Counted from the first letter of the stretch, positions 15,157 to 23,304 are shown. The stretch is DNA of 64,000 nt from Billgrantia ethanolica (GCF_021404305.1 NZ_JABFTX010000004.1:310001-374000); one strand, 5' to 3'. Numbers and translations are program-made. Notes: generated by a model not told the origin, from the letters alone.

Positions 15157-16364
15157 CTGCGGCGTCACCTCCCAGCCGTCTCGTCATCTTGCTGCTGGCG
15201 CTGGCGGGTTTTGCCAGCATGGCCTCGATGCGGGTCACCGACGCCATGCTGCCGGCGCTGTCCCAGGCCTTCGCCCGACCGGTGGCCGACGTGGCGCAGA
15301 ACATCACCCTGTTCGCCATCGCCTACGGCCTCATGCAGCTCGCCTATGGCCCGCTGGGCGACCGCCACGGCACTCTGCGGGTGATCGGCCTGGCCACCGT
15401 GGCCTGTGCCGTGGGTGCGCTGGGTTCGGCGCTCTCCGAGTCGCTCTCGATGCTGCTGCTGTTCCGCACCCTTAACGGCGCCACCGCCGCTGCCATCATC
15501 CCGCTCTCCATGGCCTGGGTGGGCGACAACGTACCTTACGAACAGCGCCAGGTGACCCTGGCGCACATGCTCTCCGGCGCCGTGCTGGGGCTGATCTCGG
15601 GGCAAGTGGCAGGCGGTTTCCTGGCCGATACGCTGGGCTGGCAGGCGGCCTTCATGCTGCTCACGCTGCTGTTCCTCGGCGCCGGCGGGCTGTTGCTCAC
15701 GACCCTGCACCGCCAGCCGCAGCTGTCGCCTCCCAAGGCCGACCAGGGTCGCATCGCCTTCTTCGCGCGCATCCGCGAGGTGCTGCTGATTTCCCGTGCC
15801 CGACGCATCCTGGCGCTGGTGTTCCTGGAAGGAATCGCCGCCTTCGGCGCGCTGGCCTTCGTTGCCAGCCATCTCTATACCCGGCTGGAGGTTTCGCTGA
15901 CCCAGGCCGGGCTGATGGTGGCGCTGTTCGGCGTGGGCGGGCTGATCTTCGCCGCCCTGGCGCGGCCGCTGGTCGCCCGCCTGGGCGAGCCGGGCCTGGC
16001 CGCGGGCGGCGGCGTGCTGATGGGGCTCGGCTTCGTCGGGCTGGCGCTGGCGCCGCTGCCGGCCGTGGCCACCGCCAGCGCCTTCGCCGCCGGGCTGGGT
16101 TTCTACATGATGCACAGCACGCTTCAGATCAACGCCACCCAGATGGCGCCTGCCATGCGCGGCACCGCCATGGCAGTGTTCGCCGGCTGCCTGTTCCTCG
16201 GCCAGTCGGTAGGCGTCAGCCTCGGCGGGCTGATACTGCGCCTGGCCGACAGCCTGTGGCTGCTGGCTGGCGCTGGCGTGTGGCTGCTCGCGCTGGGGCT
16301 CATCTTCGCCTGGCTGCTGCGCCAGTGGCACGGCGAGCGGGCCACCGCTGCCGTGACCTCATAG
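15153..16364 (+). CDS. MFS transporter
   Basis: The protein has 403 residues and twelve predicted helices. Motif A appears as YGPLGDRHGTLRVIG (about 64-78), and motif C-like sequence as GAVLGLISGQVAGGFLADTLGW in the fifth helix, which is usual for drug:proton antiporters. The GTG start overlaps the stop of the previous gene (GTGA), so the tandem exporters share an mRNA. C-terminal helices carry LGFYMMHSTLQINATQMAP, seen in many aromatic or drug efflux MFS proteins. The substrate is unknown. It converges on the STAS-like gene eight bases away. Confidence 0.85.
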   Translation: MTAASPPSRLVILLLALAGFASMASMRVTDAMLPALSQAFARPVADVAQNITLFAIAYGLMQLAYGPLGDRHGTLRVIGLATVACAVGALGSALSESLSMLLLFRTLNGATAAAIIPLSMAWVGDNVPYEQRQVTLAHMLSGAVLGLISGQVAGGFLADTLGWQAAFMLLTLLFLGAGGLLLTTLHRQPQLSPPKADQGRIAFFARIREVLLISRARRILALVFLEGIAAFGALAFVASHLYTRLEVSLTQAGLMVALFGVGGLIFAALARPLVARLGEPGLAAGGGVLMGLGFVGLALAPLPAVATASAFAAGLGFYMMHSTLQINATQMAPAMRGTAMAVFAGCLFLGQSVGVSLGGLILRLADSLWLLAGAGVWLLALGLIFAWLLRQWHGERATAAVTS

Positions 16365-16372
16365 CCCGCCGC

Positions 16373-16753
16373 TCATCGAGTCGCTGCGAAACCGGCCACC
16401 CAACGCATGGCCTCTTCCAGCTCGCCGTGATGGAAAACGCGCATCTCGGTACGCGGGAACAGCTTGCCTGCCAGATTGGTCGTTGTCTCGATCCAACGCT
16501 TGTCGGCGATCACCGCGGCGCGCTTGAAGCGGTGGTACTCGCCCAGCTTGCTGATGGCATAGGAGAGATCGCGCAGCAGCGCGCCGGGGGTCATGTGGTC
16601 GAACTCGGTCATGTCGGCCAGCACGCCGATCTGTTCATTGTGCTCGAGCTTCGACTCGATGGCAGGGATCAACACGTCGTAGTCCGCGCTGTGCAGCGTG
16701 CCCGATATGCGGAACGCGGCGACGTATTCGGGAGCGGGCAGTATCTCGATCAT
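16373..16753 (-). CDS. SpoIIAA-like STAS/SEC14-domain protein
   Basis: The protein has 126 residues with the SpoIIAA-like pattern: MIEILPAPEYVAAFRISGTLHSADYD, a central strand IGVLADMTEFDHMTPGALLRDL, then FKRAAVIADKRWIE and FPRTEMRVFHHGELEEAMRWV. Members are small alpha-beta proteins, often salt- or stress-associated, with no proven enzyme activity. The ATG at 16753 follows GGAGGAG; an upstream extension to 16825 runs into the promoter and was rejected. It is 75 bases downstream of the DUF1127 gene on the same strand and may be co-transcribed, which would place it under the MocR-controlled divergent promoter (inference). Confidence 0.8.
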   Translation of the reverse strand: MIEILPAPEYVAAFRISGTLHSADYDVLIPAIESKLEHNEQIGVLADMTEFDHMTPGALLRDLSYAISKLGEYHRFKRAAVIADKRWIETTTNLAGKLFPRTEMRVFHHGELEEAMRWVAGFAATR

Positions 16754-16828
16754 GGCGGGCTCCTCCTTGGCTTGGCCTTGCCCTTTTAGGGTAGCCGCCA
16801 CCGGCTGCGGTTCCCTCCCCCACACCAG

Positions 16829-16993
16829 TCAGCGCCAAAAGGGCTTGCGTACCTCGCGCTCGACCGCGGCCCGGTCGAGGCCGATGTCGGCCAGCAGGTG
16901 ATCGTCGAGGTGGCGCAGGTCGTATCGAGTCCGGTGGCGCTGCTGCCGGTTCCTGAGCCAGCGAGACAGATGAAGAAAGCGTTCGATCAACAT
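16829..16993 (-). CDS. DUF1127 (YjiS-like) small protein
   Basis: The peptide has 54 residues with the DUF1127 core: a basic N-terminal helix (MLIERFLHLSRWLRNRQQRHR) and the signature DLRHLDDHLLADIGLDRAAVEREVRKPFW. I chose the ATG at 16993 because the core starts there and AGGAGATGCC lies upstream; a start at 17038 would add 15 residues of low-complexity sequence. Short DUF1127 proteins in alphaproteobacteria influence phosphate and carbon metabolism and RNA turnover, but no role is known here. It is divergent from the MocR regulator, whose four operator-like repeats lie between them, so it is the most likely MocR target. Confidence 0.78.
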   Translation of the reverse strand: MLIERFLHLSRWLRNRQQRHRTRYDLRHLDDHLLADIGLDRAAVEREVRKPFWR

Positions 16994-17043
16994 GGCGGCA
17001 TCTCCTGTCGGTGGTTCTGACAGGCTATGGCCGAGCAAAAATC

Positions 17044-17130
17044 CAATACAGATTCAACATTAAAATAGTTTTGCAGTACAGATAGGGCTATTCTGACTCT
17101 GTATCGCCCTTTCCAGTGTCTTCTGTACCG
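17044..17130. promoter_or_regulatory. Four copies of a TCTGTAYYG element between DUF1127 and mocR
   Basis: Nine-base elements occur at 17044-17052 (CAATACAGA), 17074-17082 (CAGTACAGA), 17098-17106 (TCTGTATCG) and 17122-17130 (TCTGTACCG). The first two are in the reverse orientation, and together they fit TCTGTAYYG. Spacings are 30 bases between the first pair and 24 between the second. MocR/PdxR-type regulators bind paired direct and inverted repeats in their own divergent promoters, so these are probably its operators. Confidence 0.6.
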
Positions 17131-17158
17131 AAAGAGGGCAAGGCTTGGTGAATCTGTC

Positions 17159-18589
17159 ATGAAACGTTACGATCAGGTAGCGCAGACCCTGACCCAGCGC
17201 ATCGAGCAGGGCCAGTACCGCGTCGGCGATCGACTGCCCTCGGTGCGTACGCTGTGCGGCGAGCTGGGGGTCAGCGTCTCCACCGTGCAGGAGGCCTACC
17301 GCCGCCTCGAGGAGGCCGGCCTGGCGGAAGCGCGCCCGCGCTCGGGCTACTATGTGCTGCCCCGAGCGACCCCGAGCCTGCTGCCGAAGGTGTCGCGCCC
17401 CGCCCAACGCCCCCTCGACGTTTCCCAGTGGGACCAGGTGCTGGAGCTGGTGGCCCGCTCCCCCGATGAGGACCGCCTGCTGATGCTGGGGCGCGGCATT
17501 CCCGATCTCGCTGCCGCCAGCCTGCGCCCTTTGCAGCGTCAGTTGGGGACGCTGCACCGCCACGTGGCGACCCACGGGCTCAACTACGACAGCCTGCAGG
17601 GCAGCCTCGCGCTGCGCCGTCAGGTCGTGCGGCTGGCCGCCAAGTCGGGCTGCCTGCTGCACCCCGATGATGTGCTGATCACCACCGGCTGCCAGGAAGC
17701 GCTCTCGCTGGCCCTGCGCACCCTGACCGAACCCGGCGACGTGGTGGCGGTGGACTCGCCGAGTTTCTACGGCACCATGCAGATCCTCAAGGCGCAGAAA
17801 CTCAAGGCGCTGGAGATTCCCACCGACCCGCGGACGGGCATCAGCCTGGAGGCGCTGGAACTGGCGCTCGAGCAGTGGCCGATCAAGGCCATCCAGATCA
17901 CGCCCACCTGCAACAATCCGCTCGGCTATACCATGCCCGAGGCGCGCAAGCGTGCCCTGGTCGCCCTGGCCCAGCGCTTCGACGTGGCCATCGTCGAGGA
18001 CGACATCTACGGCGACCTCTCCTTCGAGGCGCCACGGCCGCGCACGCTCAAGAGCTTCGACGACGACGGCCGGGTCCTGCTGTGCAGTGCCTTCTCCAAG
18101 ACGCTGGTGCCGGGGCTGCGGGTCGGCTGGATGGCGCCGGGACGCTATCGCGACCAGGCCCTGCACATGAAGTACGTCTCCACCGGTGCCTCGGCCACGC
18201 TGCCGCAGCTCGCCGTGGCCGAGTTCGTCCAGCACGGCCATTACGAGCGCCACCTGCGTGAGATGCTGCGCCAGTACCGCCGCCACCGCGACATCATGAT
18301 CGACTGGGTCACGCGCTACTTTCCGGTGGGTACCGGGGTCAGCTTCCCTCAGGGCGGTTTCCTGTTGTGGCTGGAGCTGCCGGCGGACATCGACTGCGTG
18401 CGCCTCAAGGAGCAGCTGGCGAGCGAGGGCCTGCACATCACCCCGGGCTCGCTGTTCTCCGCCTCGGGGAAGTTTCGCCACTGCTTGCGGCTGAACTATG
18501 CCGCGGCAATGACACCCAACGTCGAGGCCGGCATCAAGCGTGTCGGTGAAGCGGTGGCGGCGCTATTGGTGACAGAGGCATCGGCCTGA
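17159..18589 (+). CDS. MocR-family regulator (GntR winged helix fused to a fold-type I aminotransferase)
   Basis: The protein has 476 residues. Residues 1-70 form the GntR helix-turn-helix (MKRYDQVAQTLTQRIEQG, LPSVRTLCGELGVSVSTVQEAYRRLEEAGL). Residues from about 100 form an aminotransferase-like domain with ITTGCQEALSLAL, VDSPSFYG, TPTCNNPLG and VEDDIYGD, plus the PLP lysine in SAFSKTLVPGLRVGW (K314). MocR proteins bind PLP and control PLP synthesis, transport or amino-acid genes. The divergent partner is a DUF1127 peptide rather than a pdx gene, so the target process is open. A true free-standing aminotransferase is excluded by the N-terminal DNA-binding domain. Confidence 0.9.
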   Translation: MKRYDQVAQTLTQRIEQGQYRVGDRLPSVRTLCGELGVSVSTVQEAYRRLEEAGLAEARPRSGYYVLPRATPSLLPKVSRPAQRPLDVSQWDQVLELVARSPDEDRLLMLGRGIPDLAAASLRPLQRQLGTLHRHVATHGLNYDSLQGSLALRRQVVRLAAKSGCLLHPDDVLITTGCQEALSLALRTLTEPGDVVAVDSPSFYGTMQILKAQKLKALEIPTDPRTGISLEALELALEQWPIKAIQITPTCNNPLGYTMPEARKRALVALAQRFDVAIVEDDIYGDLSFEAPRPRTLKSFDDDGRVLLCSAFSKTLVPGLRVGWMAPGRYRDQALHMKYVSTGASATLPQLAVAEFVQHGHYERHLREMLRQYRRHRDIMIDWVTRYFPVGTGVSFPQGGFLLWLELPADIDCVRLKEQLASEGLHITPGSLFSASGKFRHCLRLNYAAAMTPNVEAGIKRVGEAVAALLVTEASA

Positions 18590-18610
18590 CCACGATCGCC
18601 CATAAATGAC

Positions 18611-19057
18611 TCAACCGTCCGGCGAACGCGAGCCCAAGCTGACGAACGTTTCAGCGTTGGGGCAAAAGCTGGTGCACTCTTCCAACGAGGCGTCATGGCG
18701 CAGCGCCAGCCAGCACCCCGCTACCCTGGGGCAGGCGCTGCAGACGGTGCGCAGGGAATGAATGGCCGGGTCGCGGCCGCAGGCGACGGGATCGAGGCCG
18801 AAGCGTCGCATCATCACCGGCAACAGGGTTTCCGCTGGAGCGAAGCCTTCCAGCTCCCTGCCGGCCAGACAGCGGGCAATGGCTTGTTCCAGCGAGGGGC
18901 TCATGGGGTGTGCCAGATCATGGATCAGCGCGCTCAGCGTCTTCGGCTTGCAGCAGCGCAGCTCGAGCAGGGCACGCTCGCCTTCGAGATAGTGGTGCAG
19001 CTGCGCCTCTCCACCTGGGGGTGGCGGGCGCTTTTGCGAAGGTCGAGGTTTACTCAT
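18611..19057 (-). CDS. DUF6455-like cysteine-motif protein, copy 1
   Basis: The protein has 148 residues, soluble, with a Pro-rich start. The C-terminal half has RTVCSACPRVAGCWLALRHDASLEECTSFCPNAETF, a cluster of five or six cysteines (C-x2-C-x5-C, then C-x3-C) also found in the neighbour at 19213-19638. The spacing could bind a metal or iron-sulfur cluster, but this is inference. GAGGAG precedes the ATG at 19057. An FNR-like box (TTGAC-CCCG-CTCAA) is centred 60 bases upstream of the start codon. The two copies also share MxxRFGL and the spacing to the cysteine cluster, so they are paralogues. No function is known to me; DUF6455 is my best family name. Confidence 0.68.
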   Translation of the reverse strand: MSKPRPSQKRPPPPGGEAQLHHYLEGERALLELRCCKPKTLSALIHDLAHPMSPSLEQAIARCLAGRELEGFAPAETLLPVMMRRFGLDPVACGRDPAIHSLRTVCSACPRVAGCWLALRHDASLEECTSFCPNAETFVSLGSRSPDG

Positions 19058-19110
19058 CGAGGCGCTCCTCTATGACAATTCTTACCGTAGCGCCTCTACC
19101 GAATCTCGCC

Positions 19111-19124
19111 TTGACCCCGCTCAA
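19111..19124. promoter_or_regulatory. FNR/Anr-like box upstream of DUF6455 copy 1
   Basis: TTGACCCCGCTCAA matches TTGAT-N4-ATCAA at eight of ten specified positions. Its centre is about 41 bases upstream of the start point implied by a weak TACGGT -10 (19084-19089, minus strand). The same geometry occurs at the paralogue, which is the main reason to accept so imperfect a match. Confidence 0.45.
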
Positions 19125-19212
19125 TCTATGATCAATGAAGTGAGCCCTTGCTTACTCCCTGGCACTTCCACGACAGCCGGATGCTCCACCTAGGTGGAGC
19201 TATGCCAGCCCC

Positions 19213-19638
19213 TCACGCCGTTTCGGCCAGCCGCTCGAAGGCTGCCGCATTGGGGCAGAAGGCGCGGCACTCGTCGACCCCGGCGTCGCGGCGCATGGCG
19301 CCCCAGCAGTAGCCGGCCACCGGGCAGGCGTTGCAGTTGCCGCGCAGGCTGGGGTAGCTGACGTGGCTCTCGATGCTGGCCTGCTCGAGGCCGAAACGCT
19401 GCAGCATGGCCGGCATCAGGGTATCGGCGGGCACGAAGGCGCGGTAGCCGCCGCGGTCGAGATGTCTGGCGACTTCACGCTCGAAGGCGGGCTCCAGAGG
19501 GGTGTTCAGATCCTGCAGCATTTCGCTGTAGACGCCGGGCGATTCCGCCTCGATCTCGCGGACCAGGCGCCGCGTGGAAGCGCGATAGCTGCCTTCGCAG
19601 AGGCGGTTCCACCAGGAGGTTTGCGGTGTCTTGCTCAT
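19213..19638 (-). CDS. DUF6455-like cysteine-motif protein, copy 2
   Basis: The protein has 141 residues, paralogous to the gene 155 bases downstream. It carries the same cysteine cluster (RGNCNACPVAGYCWGAMRRD, then ECRAFCPNAAAF) and the shared MLQRFGL segment before it. There is no signal peptide or membrane helix. The ATG at 19638 follows GGGAGAAGC; an upstream extension to 19710 crosses the FNR-like box and was rejected. The cysteine pattern suggests metal or iron-sulfur binding, perhaps redox sensing or electron transfer in low oxygen, but this is inference from the upstream box. It is followed by copy 1 and preceded by the end of dctP paralogue 2. Confidence 0.7.
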   Translation of the reverse strand: MSKTPQTSWWNRLCEGSYRASTRRLVREIEAESPGVYSEMLQDLNTPLEPAFEREVARHLDRGGYRAFVPADTLMPAMLQRFGLEQASIESHVSYPSLRGNCNACPVAGYCWGAMRRDAGVDECRAFCPNAAAFERLAETA

Positions 19639-19696
19639 GATGCTTCTCCCCAAGGGTACGTTTGCCTCAGTATCGGCCCTCGCCCTTCTGGCAGCA

Positions 19697-19710
19697 TTGA
19701 CCGGGATCAA
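19697..19710. promoter_or_regulatory. FNR/Anr box upstream of DUF6455 copy 2
   Basis: TTGACCGGGATCAA matches TTGAT-N4-ATCAA at nine of ten positions. On the minus strand a GATACT -10 lies at 19669-19674, putting the predicted start near 19662 and the box centre at -41.5, the class II FNR activator position. The leader to the ATG at 19638 would be 24 bases. Confidence 0.6.
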
Positions 19711-19712
19711 AA

Positions 19713-19730
19713 TAGTTTCATTTGGAACTT
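19713..19730. promoter_or_regulatory. Degenerate MarR-type palindrome, site 3
   Basis: TAGTTTCA-TT-TGGAACTT matches the TAGTTTCA-NN-TGAAACTA consensus at 14 of 16 arm positions. It lies next to the FNR-like box, on its upstream side. It could be a weak MarR site or coincidence. Confidence 0.35.
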
Positions 19731-19752
19731 AGAGCGAACATCCCATAACGCA

Positions 19753-19779
19753 GCGAGCGCGGCCGGGGGCCGCGCTCGC
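19753..19779 (-). terminator. Stem-loop after dctP paralogue 2
   Basis: A perfect twelve-base-pair stem, GCGAGCGCGGCC (19753-19764) with GGCCGCGCTCGC (19768-19779), has a three-base loop and begins 22 bases past the dctP stop. There is no T-run. It probably ends the P450-dctP transcript. Confidence 0.55.
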
Positions 19780-19800
19780 AGAATGAAGAGTGGCGTGAGC

Positions 19801-20862
19801 TCAGGCTTCGGGGTCGATCACCTTGTCGGCGGAGAGCCCCTCTTCTCCCTGAGCGGCATCGAGCTGCTCGAAGAAGTAGGCATGGGCGGCCTGGCCATCG
19901 ATGCCCTTGGCGCCGGCCGCTTCCATCCACTCGCCGGGCAGCTCGGCGGCCATCTGCTGGAAGCGCTCGATCTCCTCGGCGGGCAGCTCGACGAAGGTGT
20001 TGCCGCGCTGCTCGGCGAACTCGATGCCGCGCACGTCGACCACGTCCATCATGTAGCCGAACAGGCGTGAGAGCTTCTCGCCGGAGACGCTCTCGATCGC
20101 CTCACGGTCTTCTTCGGAGAGCGAGGCCCAGGTGTCGGGGTTCATCACCAGCGAGAAGCTGCCGCGATAGAAGCCGCCCGGCATCTGTACCGTGTAGGGC
20201 AGCACCTCGGCCAGGCGGAAGCTCCTGAGGCCCTCGAGCGTGAGCATGGCACCGTCGATCACGCCCTGGGTGGCCGCCTCGTAGGTGCTGGCCGGGGGCA
20301 GCGCCACGCCCGTCAGCGCCAGCGCACTGGAGATATCGCCCATCACCCCGCCGCCGATGCGCACCCGCTTGCCACGCAGATCGTCGAGGCTGTCGATGGA
20401 CTGGTTGAGGAACAGCGAGCCCGGGCCGTGCACGCCCACGCCGATCACTTCGACCCCGCGATGCTCACCGGCGTCGGCGAAGTACTCGTTGTGAGTGCGC
20501 CAGTAGGCCACCGAGGCGGCTTCCGAGGAGAAGTCCTCGAAGGTGGGCAGCTCGGGCAGCTTGGTCAGCTCGAAGCGTCCCGGCATCAAGCCGTGAAACA
20601 GCCAGGTGACGTCGGCCACGCCATCGGCGATCAGCTCCATCTGGGCGTTGGGCGGGCCCATGTCGTGTACCACGTTGACGCTCACACGCCCTTCGGTGGC
20701 CTCCTCGACCCAACTGGCCCAGGTCGGCCAGACGATGGTGTTGACCCCGTGGTTGGGGCCCGCCCAGGTGCTCACCGTGAGTTCGGTGGCCGCGGCGCTG
20801 TGAAAGGCCCCCAGGGAGAGCGCGGTAAGCGTGGTCAGTGTCGCGAGCTTGTGCATTTTCAT
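19801..20862 (-). CDS. Orphan TRAP periplasmic binding protein (DctP), paralogue 2
   Basis: The protein has 353 residues with a signal peptide (MKMHKLATLTTLTALSLGAF, cleavage after SAAA). It shares long blocks with the DctP at 6245-7300: AGPNHGVNTIVWPTW, EEATEGRV, VVHDMGPP, FPTFEDFSSE-like PTFEDFSSEA, GVVDGAMLTLE-like GVIDGAMLTLEGLRSFR and SRLFGYMMDV. The ATG at 20862 follows GAGGAA; the longer open frame to 21075 lies inside the P450 gene and was rejected. No DctQ or DctM gene is nearby, so it probably hands its ligand to the permease at 4374-6216. It lies 68 bases after the P450 gene on the same strand, so it is probably co-transcribed and binds a P450 substrate or product (inference). Confidence 0.9.
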   Translation of the reverse strand: MKMHKLATLTTLTALSLGAFHSAAATELTVSTWAGPNHGVNTIVWPTWASWVEEATEGRVSVNVVHDMGPPNAQMELIADGVADVTWLFHGLMPGRFELTKLPELPTFEDFSSEAASVAYWRTHNEYFADAGEHRGVEVIGVGVHGPGSLFLNQSIDSLDDLRGKRVRIGGGVMGDISSALALTGVALPPASTYEAATQGVIDGAMLTLEGLRSFRLAEVLPYTVQMPGGFYRGSFSLVMNPDTWASLSEEDREAIESVSGEKLSRLFGYMMDVVDVRGIEFAEQRGNTFVELPAEEIERFQQMAAELPGEWMEAAGAKGIDGQAAHAYFFEQLDAAQGEEGLSADKVIDPEA

Positions 20863-20930
20863 TGTCGTTCCTCGTGAGTCCCGGTTGTCAGGGTTGGCGT
20901 AGGTTGTGCGTGTTGTGGTTGTGTTGGGGG

Positions 20931-23276
20931 TTAGAGGGCCAGCACCAGTTTCTTGCCCTTGGCACGTGAGCAGCAGCTCATCAGCCGATCCTGGCCGGCG
21001 CGCTCGGCGGCGGTGAGCACCTTGTCGCGATGATCGATTTCGCCCTCGATCACCTCGACCTGGCAGGAGCCACACAGCCCCTCTTCGCAGTCGCTGGGCA
21101 CATCGACGCCGGAGGCACGCAGCGCCTGCAGCAAGGTGCGATCCGCCGCCACTTCGACCACCAGCTCGGAGTCGGCGAGCTCGACCTCGAAGGCATGCTC
21201 GTTCTGCGGATCCAGCAGCGCGCCTACGGCGGTGAAATGCTCCACGTGCAGGCTACCTTGCGGCCAGTGGGCGGTGCCGGCCTCCAGCGCGGCGAGCAGG
21301 CGCTCGGGGCCGCAGGCGTAGAGCAGCGTGCCTGCATCAGGCTCGGCAAGCAGCGAGGCGAGATCGAGCCGTGCGCCCTCATCCTTGGGATAGAGCCGCA
21401 GTGCCTCACCGTGGTCGCGCTCGAGCCGCTCGACGAAGGCCATGCTGGCGCGCGCGCGACCGGCATAGTGCAGTTCGAAGGACTTGCCCAGCCGCTTGAG
21501 GCGGTCGGCCATGGCGATGATCGGGGTAATACCGATACCGCCGGCGATCAGCACGTAGCGCTCGGCCGTCTCGTCGAGGCGGAAGTGGTTCTTGGGCCCG
21601 CGCACGCACAGCTCGAGCCCCTCGCGCACCGTGTCGTGGACCCAGCGCGAACCGCCGCGACCGGCTTCTTCGCGCAGCACCGCGATCTGCCAGTCGCCCG
21701 ATGTCGGCGGGCCGCACAGCGAGTACTTGCGCGCCTCGCCGCCGGGCAGCACCACGTCGAGGTGTGAGCCCGACGTCCAGGCGGGCAGGTCACGCCCGGC
21801 CGGATCGGCCAGGGTCACGCCGAGCACCCCTTCGGCCTCGGGCTCGGCGCGGGTCACGCGGAGGCGCCGCACGATGGTGCGTGCCTCCGGGGCGCCGACG
21901 GGAAAGTCGCGCTGGGCGCTGCGTACCGCCGGGTCGCGGCGCTCCGGGTTCTGCGCCGGGTCCCAGCGCACCCACAGCGCCTCGGGACCGCGAAACGAGG
22001 TGTTGGGCAGGAAGGTGAACTCCTGCTCCTCGAGCTCAAGGTGCGGCAGGCGCCGGGTGAACTCCTCGAGGAAGATGCGCATCTCCATGCGCCCCAGGTT
22101 CTTGCCCATGCACTGGTGGCTGCCGTAGCCGAAGGTGAGGTGGTCGACGGCGTTGTCGCGGTAGATGTCGAGTTCGTCGGGGTTCTCGAAGTGGGCCGGG
22201 TCGTGGTTGGCCGAGGCGGTGACCATCAGGATCTTGCCGCCCTCGGGGATGGTCACGCCGCCCACTTCCACCTCGCGAGTGGCGATGCGCCGCCAGGCCA
22301 CCACCGAACCGGAGTGGCGCAGACACTCCTCGGCCGCGGCGGGAATCAGCTCGGGATTGGCGCACAGCTCGGCCCACACCGCGGGGCGCGAGAGCAACTG
22401 GCGGAAGGCGTTGGCGGTGGCCAGCGCCGTGGTCTCGTGGGCGGCGACGATGATCGCCATCATCATCGAGTGCAGGTAGTTGTCGGTGACGACATCCGGC
22501 TTCTGCCGGTTCTTCTCGATCATGTCGTACATCCAGCCGTGGCCATGCGGCTGCTCCTGCATCTTCTTGAGTACCTGCCCGGAGTACTGCCAGAACTTGC
22601 CGACCCCCTCGGCCACCTCGACCTGCTGCTCCGGCGAGGGGCGGCCCCAGGTGTTGAGCGTGTGGGCCACCGAGAAGCGGCGCAGCTGCTCCATGTCCTC
22701 CTCGGGCACGCCGAGGAAGTGCAGCGCCACGGTGAGCGGCACTTCCCAGAACATCTCGGCCACCAGGTCGGCGCGGCCGCGCTCGACGATGGCATCGAGC
22801 TTCTCGCGCACCAGACGGCGCACCATCGGCGCATGGGCTTCCAGCGCCTCGGGAGTGAAGGCCTCCAGCAGCTCGCGGCGCCGCGCCATGTGGGCCGGCT
22901 CGTCCTCGTTCACCAGGGTACGGTTCATGCCGTAGTCGTAGCGCTCCAGCACCGCCTGGGCCTTGCGACTGGCCGGGGTGATCTTCTCCAGCGCGATCGA
23001 CGGCGAGAAGGTGAGGTTGTCGCGGAAGATCGTCTTGATGTCGGCATAGCGGCTCACCACCCAATAGCCGAGCCTGGGGCTGTAGAACACCGGCTCCTGC
23101 TCGCGGGACCAGCGCAGCGCCTCGGCGGGGTCGAGCTGGTAGGGCGAGTCGAAGGGATCGAAGGCCGCCGCCTGCGCTGACACAGGGCAGCCGTTGGGCG
23201 CCATCGGCGATTCAGCGGCGGCGTGGAAGGGGCAGCCGCCTGCACCGTTGGTGGTCCGCTGTGTCGCTGATGTCAT
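20931..23276 (-). CDS. Self-sufficient cytochrome P450 (CYP116B-type; P450, FMN reductase and 2Fe-2S ferredoxin fused)
   Basis: The protein has 781 residues, the size of CYP116B enzymes. The P450 domain (about 35-440) has the I-helix AAHETTA (278-284), the ExxR motif E317-R320, and the heme ligand C389 in FGYGSHQCMGKNLG. A reductase domain of the phthalate dioxygenase reductase type follows: FMN motif RKYSL at 516-520 and NADH motif GGIGITP at 579-585. The C-terminal ferredoxin has C730, C735, C738 and a final Cys at 768 or 769. Such class VII enzymes hydroxylate aromatics or dealkylate using NAD(P)H alone. The ATG follows GGGGAGG. It is divergent from an IclR gene and followed by an orphan DctP. 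A role in hydroxylating arylacetates is proposed but unproven. Confidence 0.93.
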   Translation of the reverse strand: MTSATQRTTNGAGGCPFHAAAESPMAPNGCPVSAQAAAFDPFDSPYQLDPAEALRWSREQEPVFYSPRLGYWVVSRYADIKTIFRDNLTFSPSIALEKITPASRKAQAVLERYDYGMNRTLVNEDEPAHMARRRELLEAFTPEALEAHAPMVRRLVREKLDAIVERGRADLVAEMFWEVPLTVALHFLGVPEEDMEQLRRFSVAHTLNTWGRPSPEQQVEVAEGVGKFWQYSGQVLKKMQEQPHGHGWMYDMIEKNRQKPDVVTDNYLHSMMMAIIVAAHETTALATANAFRQLLSRPAVWAELCANPELIPAAAEECLRHSGSVVAWRRIATREVEVGGVTIPEGGKILMVTASANHDPAHFENPDELDIYRDNAVDHLTFGYGSHQCMGKNLGRMEMRIFLEEFTRRLPHLELEEQEFTFLPNTSFRGPEALWVRWDPAQNPERRDPAVRSAQRDFPVGAPEARTIVRRLRVTRAEPEAEGVLGVTLADPAGRDLPAWTSGSHLDVVLPGGEARKYSLCGPPTSGDWQIAVLREEAGRGGSRWVHDTVREGLELCVRGPKNHFRLDETAERYVLIAGGIGITPIIAMADRLKRLGKSFELHYAGRARASMAFVERLERDHGEALRLYPKDEGARLDLASLLAEPDAGTLLYACGPERLLAALEAGTAHWPQGSLHVEHFTAVGALLDPQNEHAFEVELADSELVVEVAADRTLLQALRASGVDVPSDCEEGLCGSCQVEVIEGEIDHRDKVLTAAERAGQDRLMSCCSRAKGKKLVLAL

Positions 23277-23304
23277 CAGGCCTCCCCAGGCTGTCGTCCG
23301 AGTC

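Noticed and set aside
17064..17072. TAGTTTTG as a fourth MarR half-site
   Set aside because: Only a half-site with no matching second arm, within the MocR repeat region.
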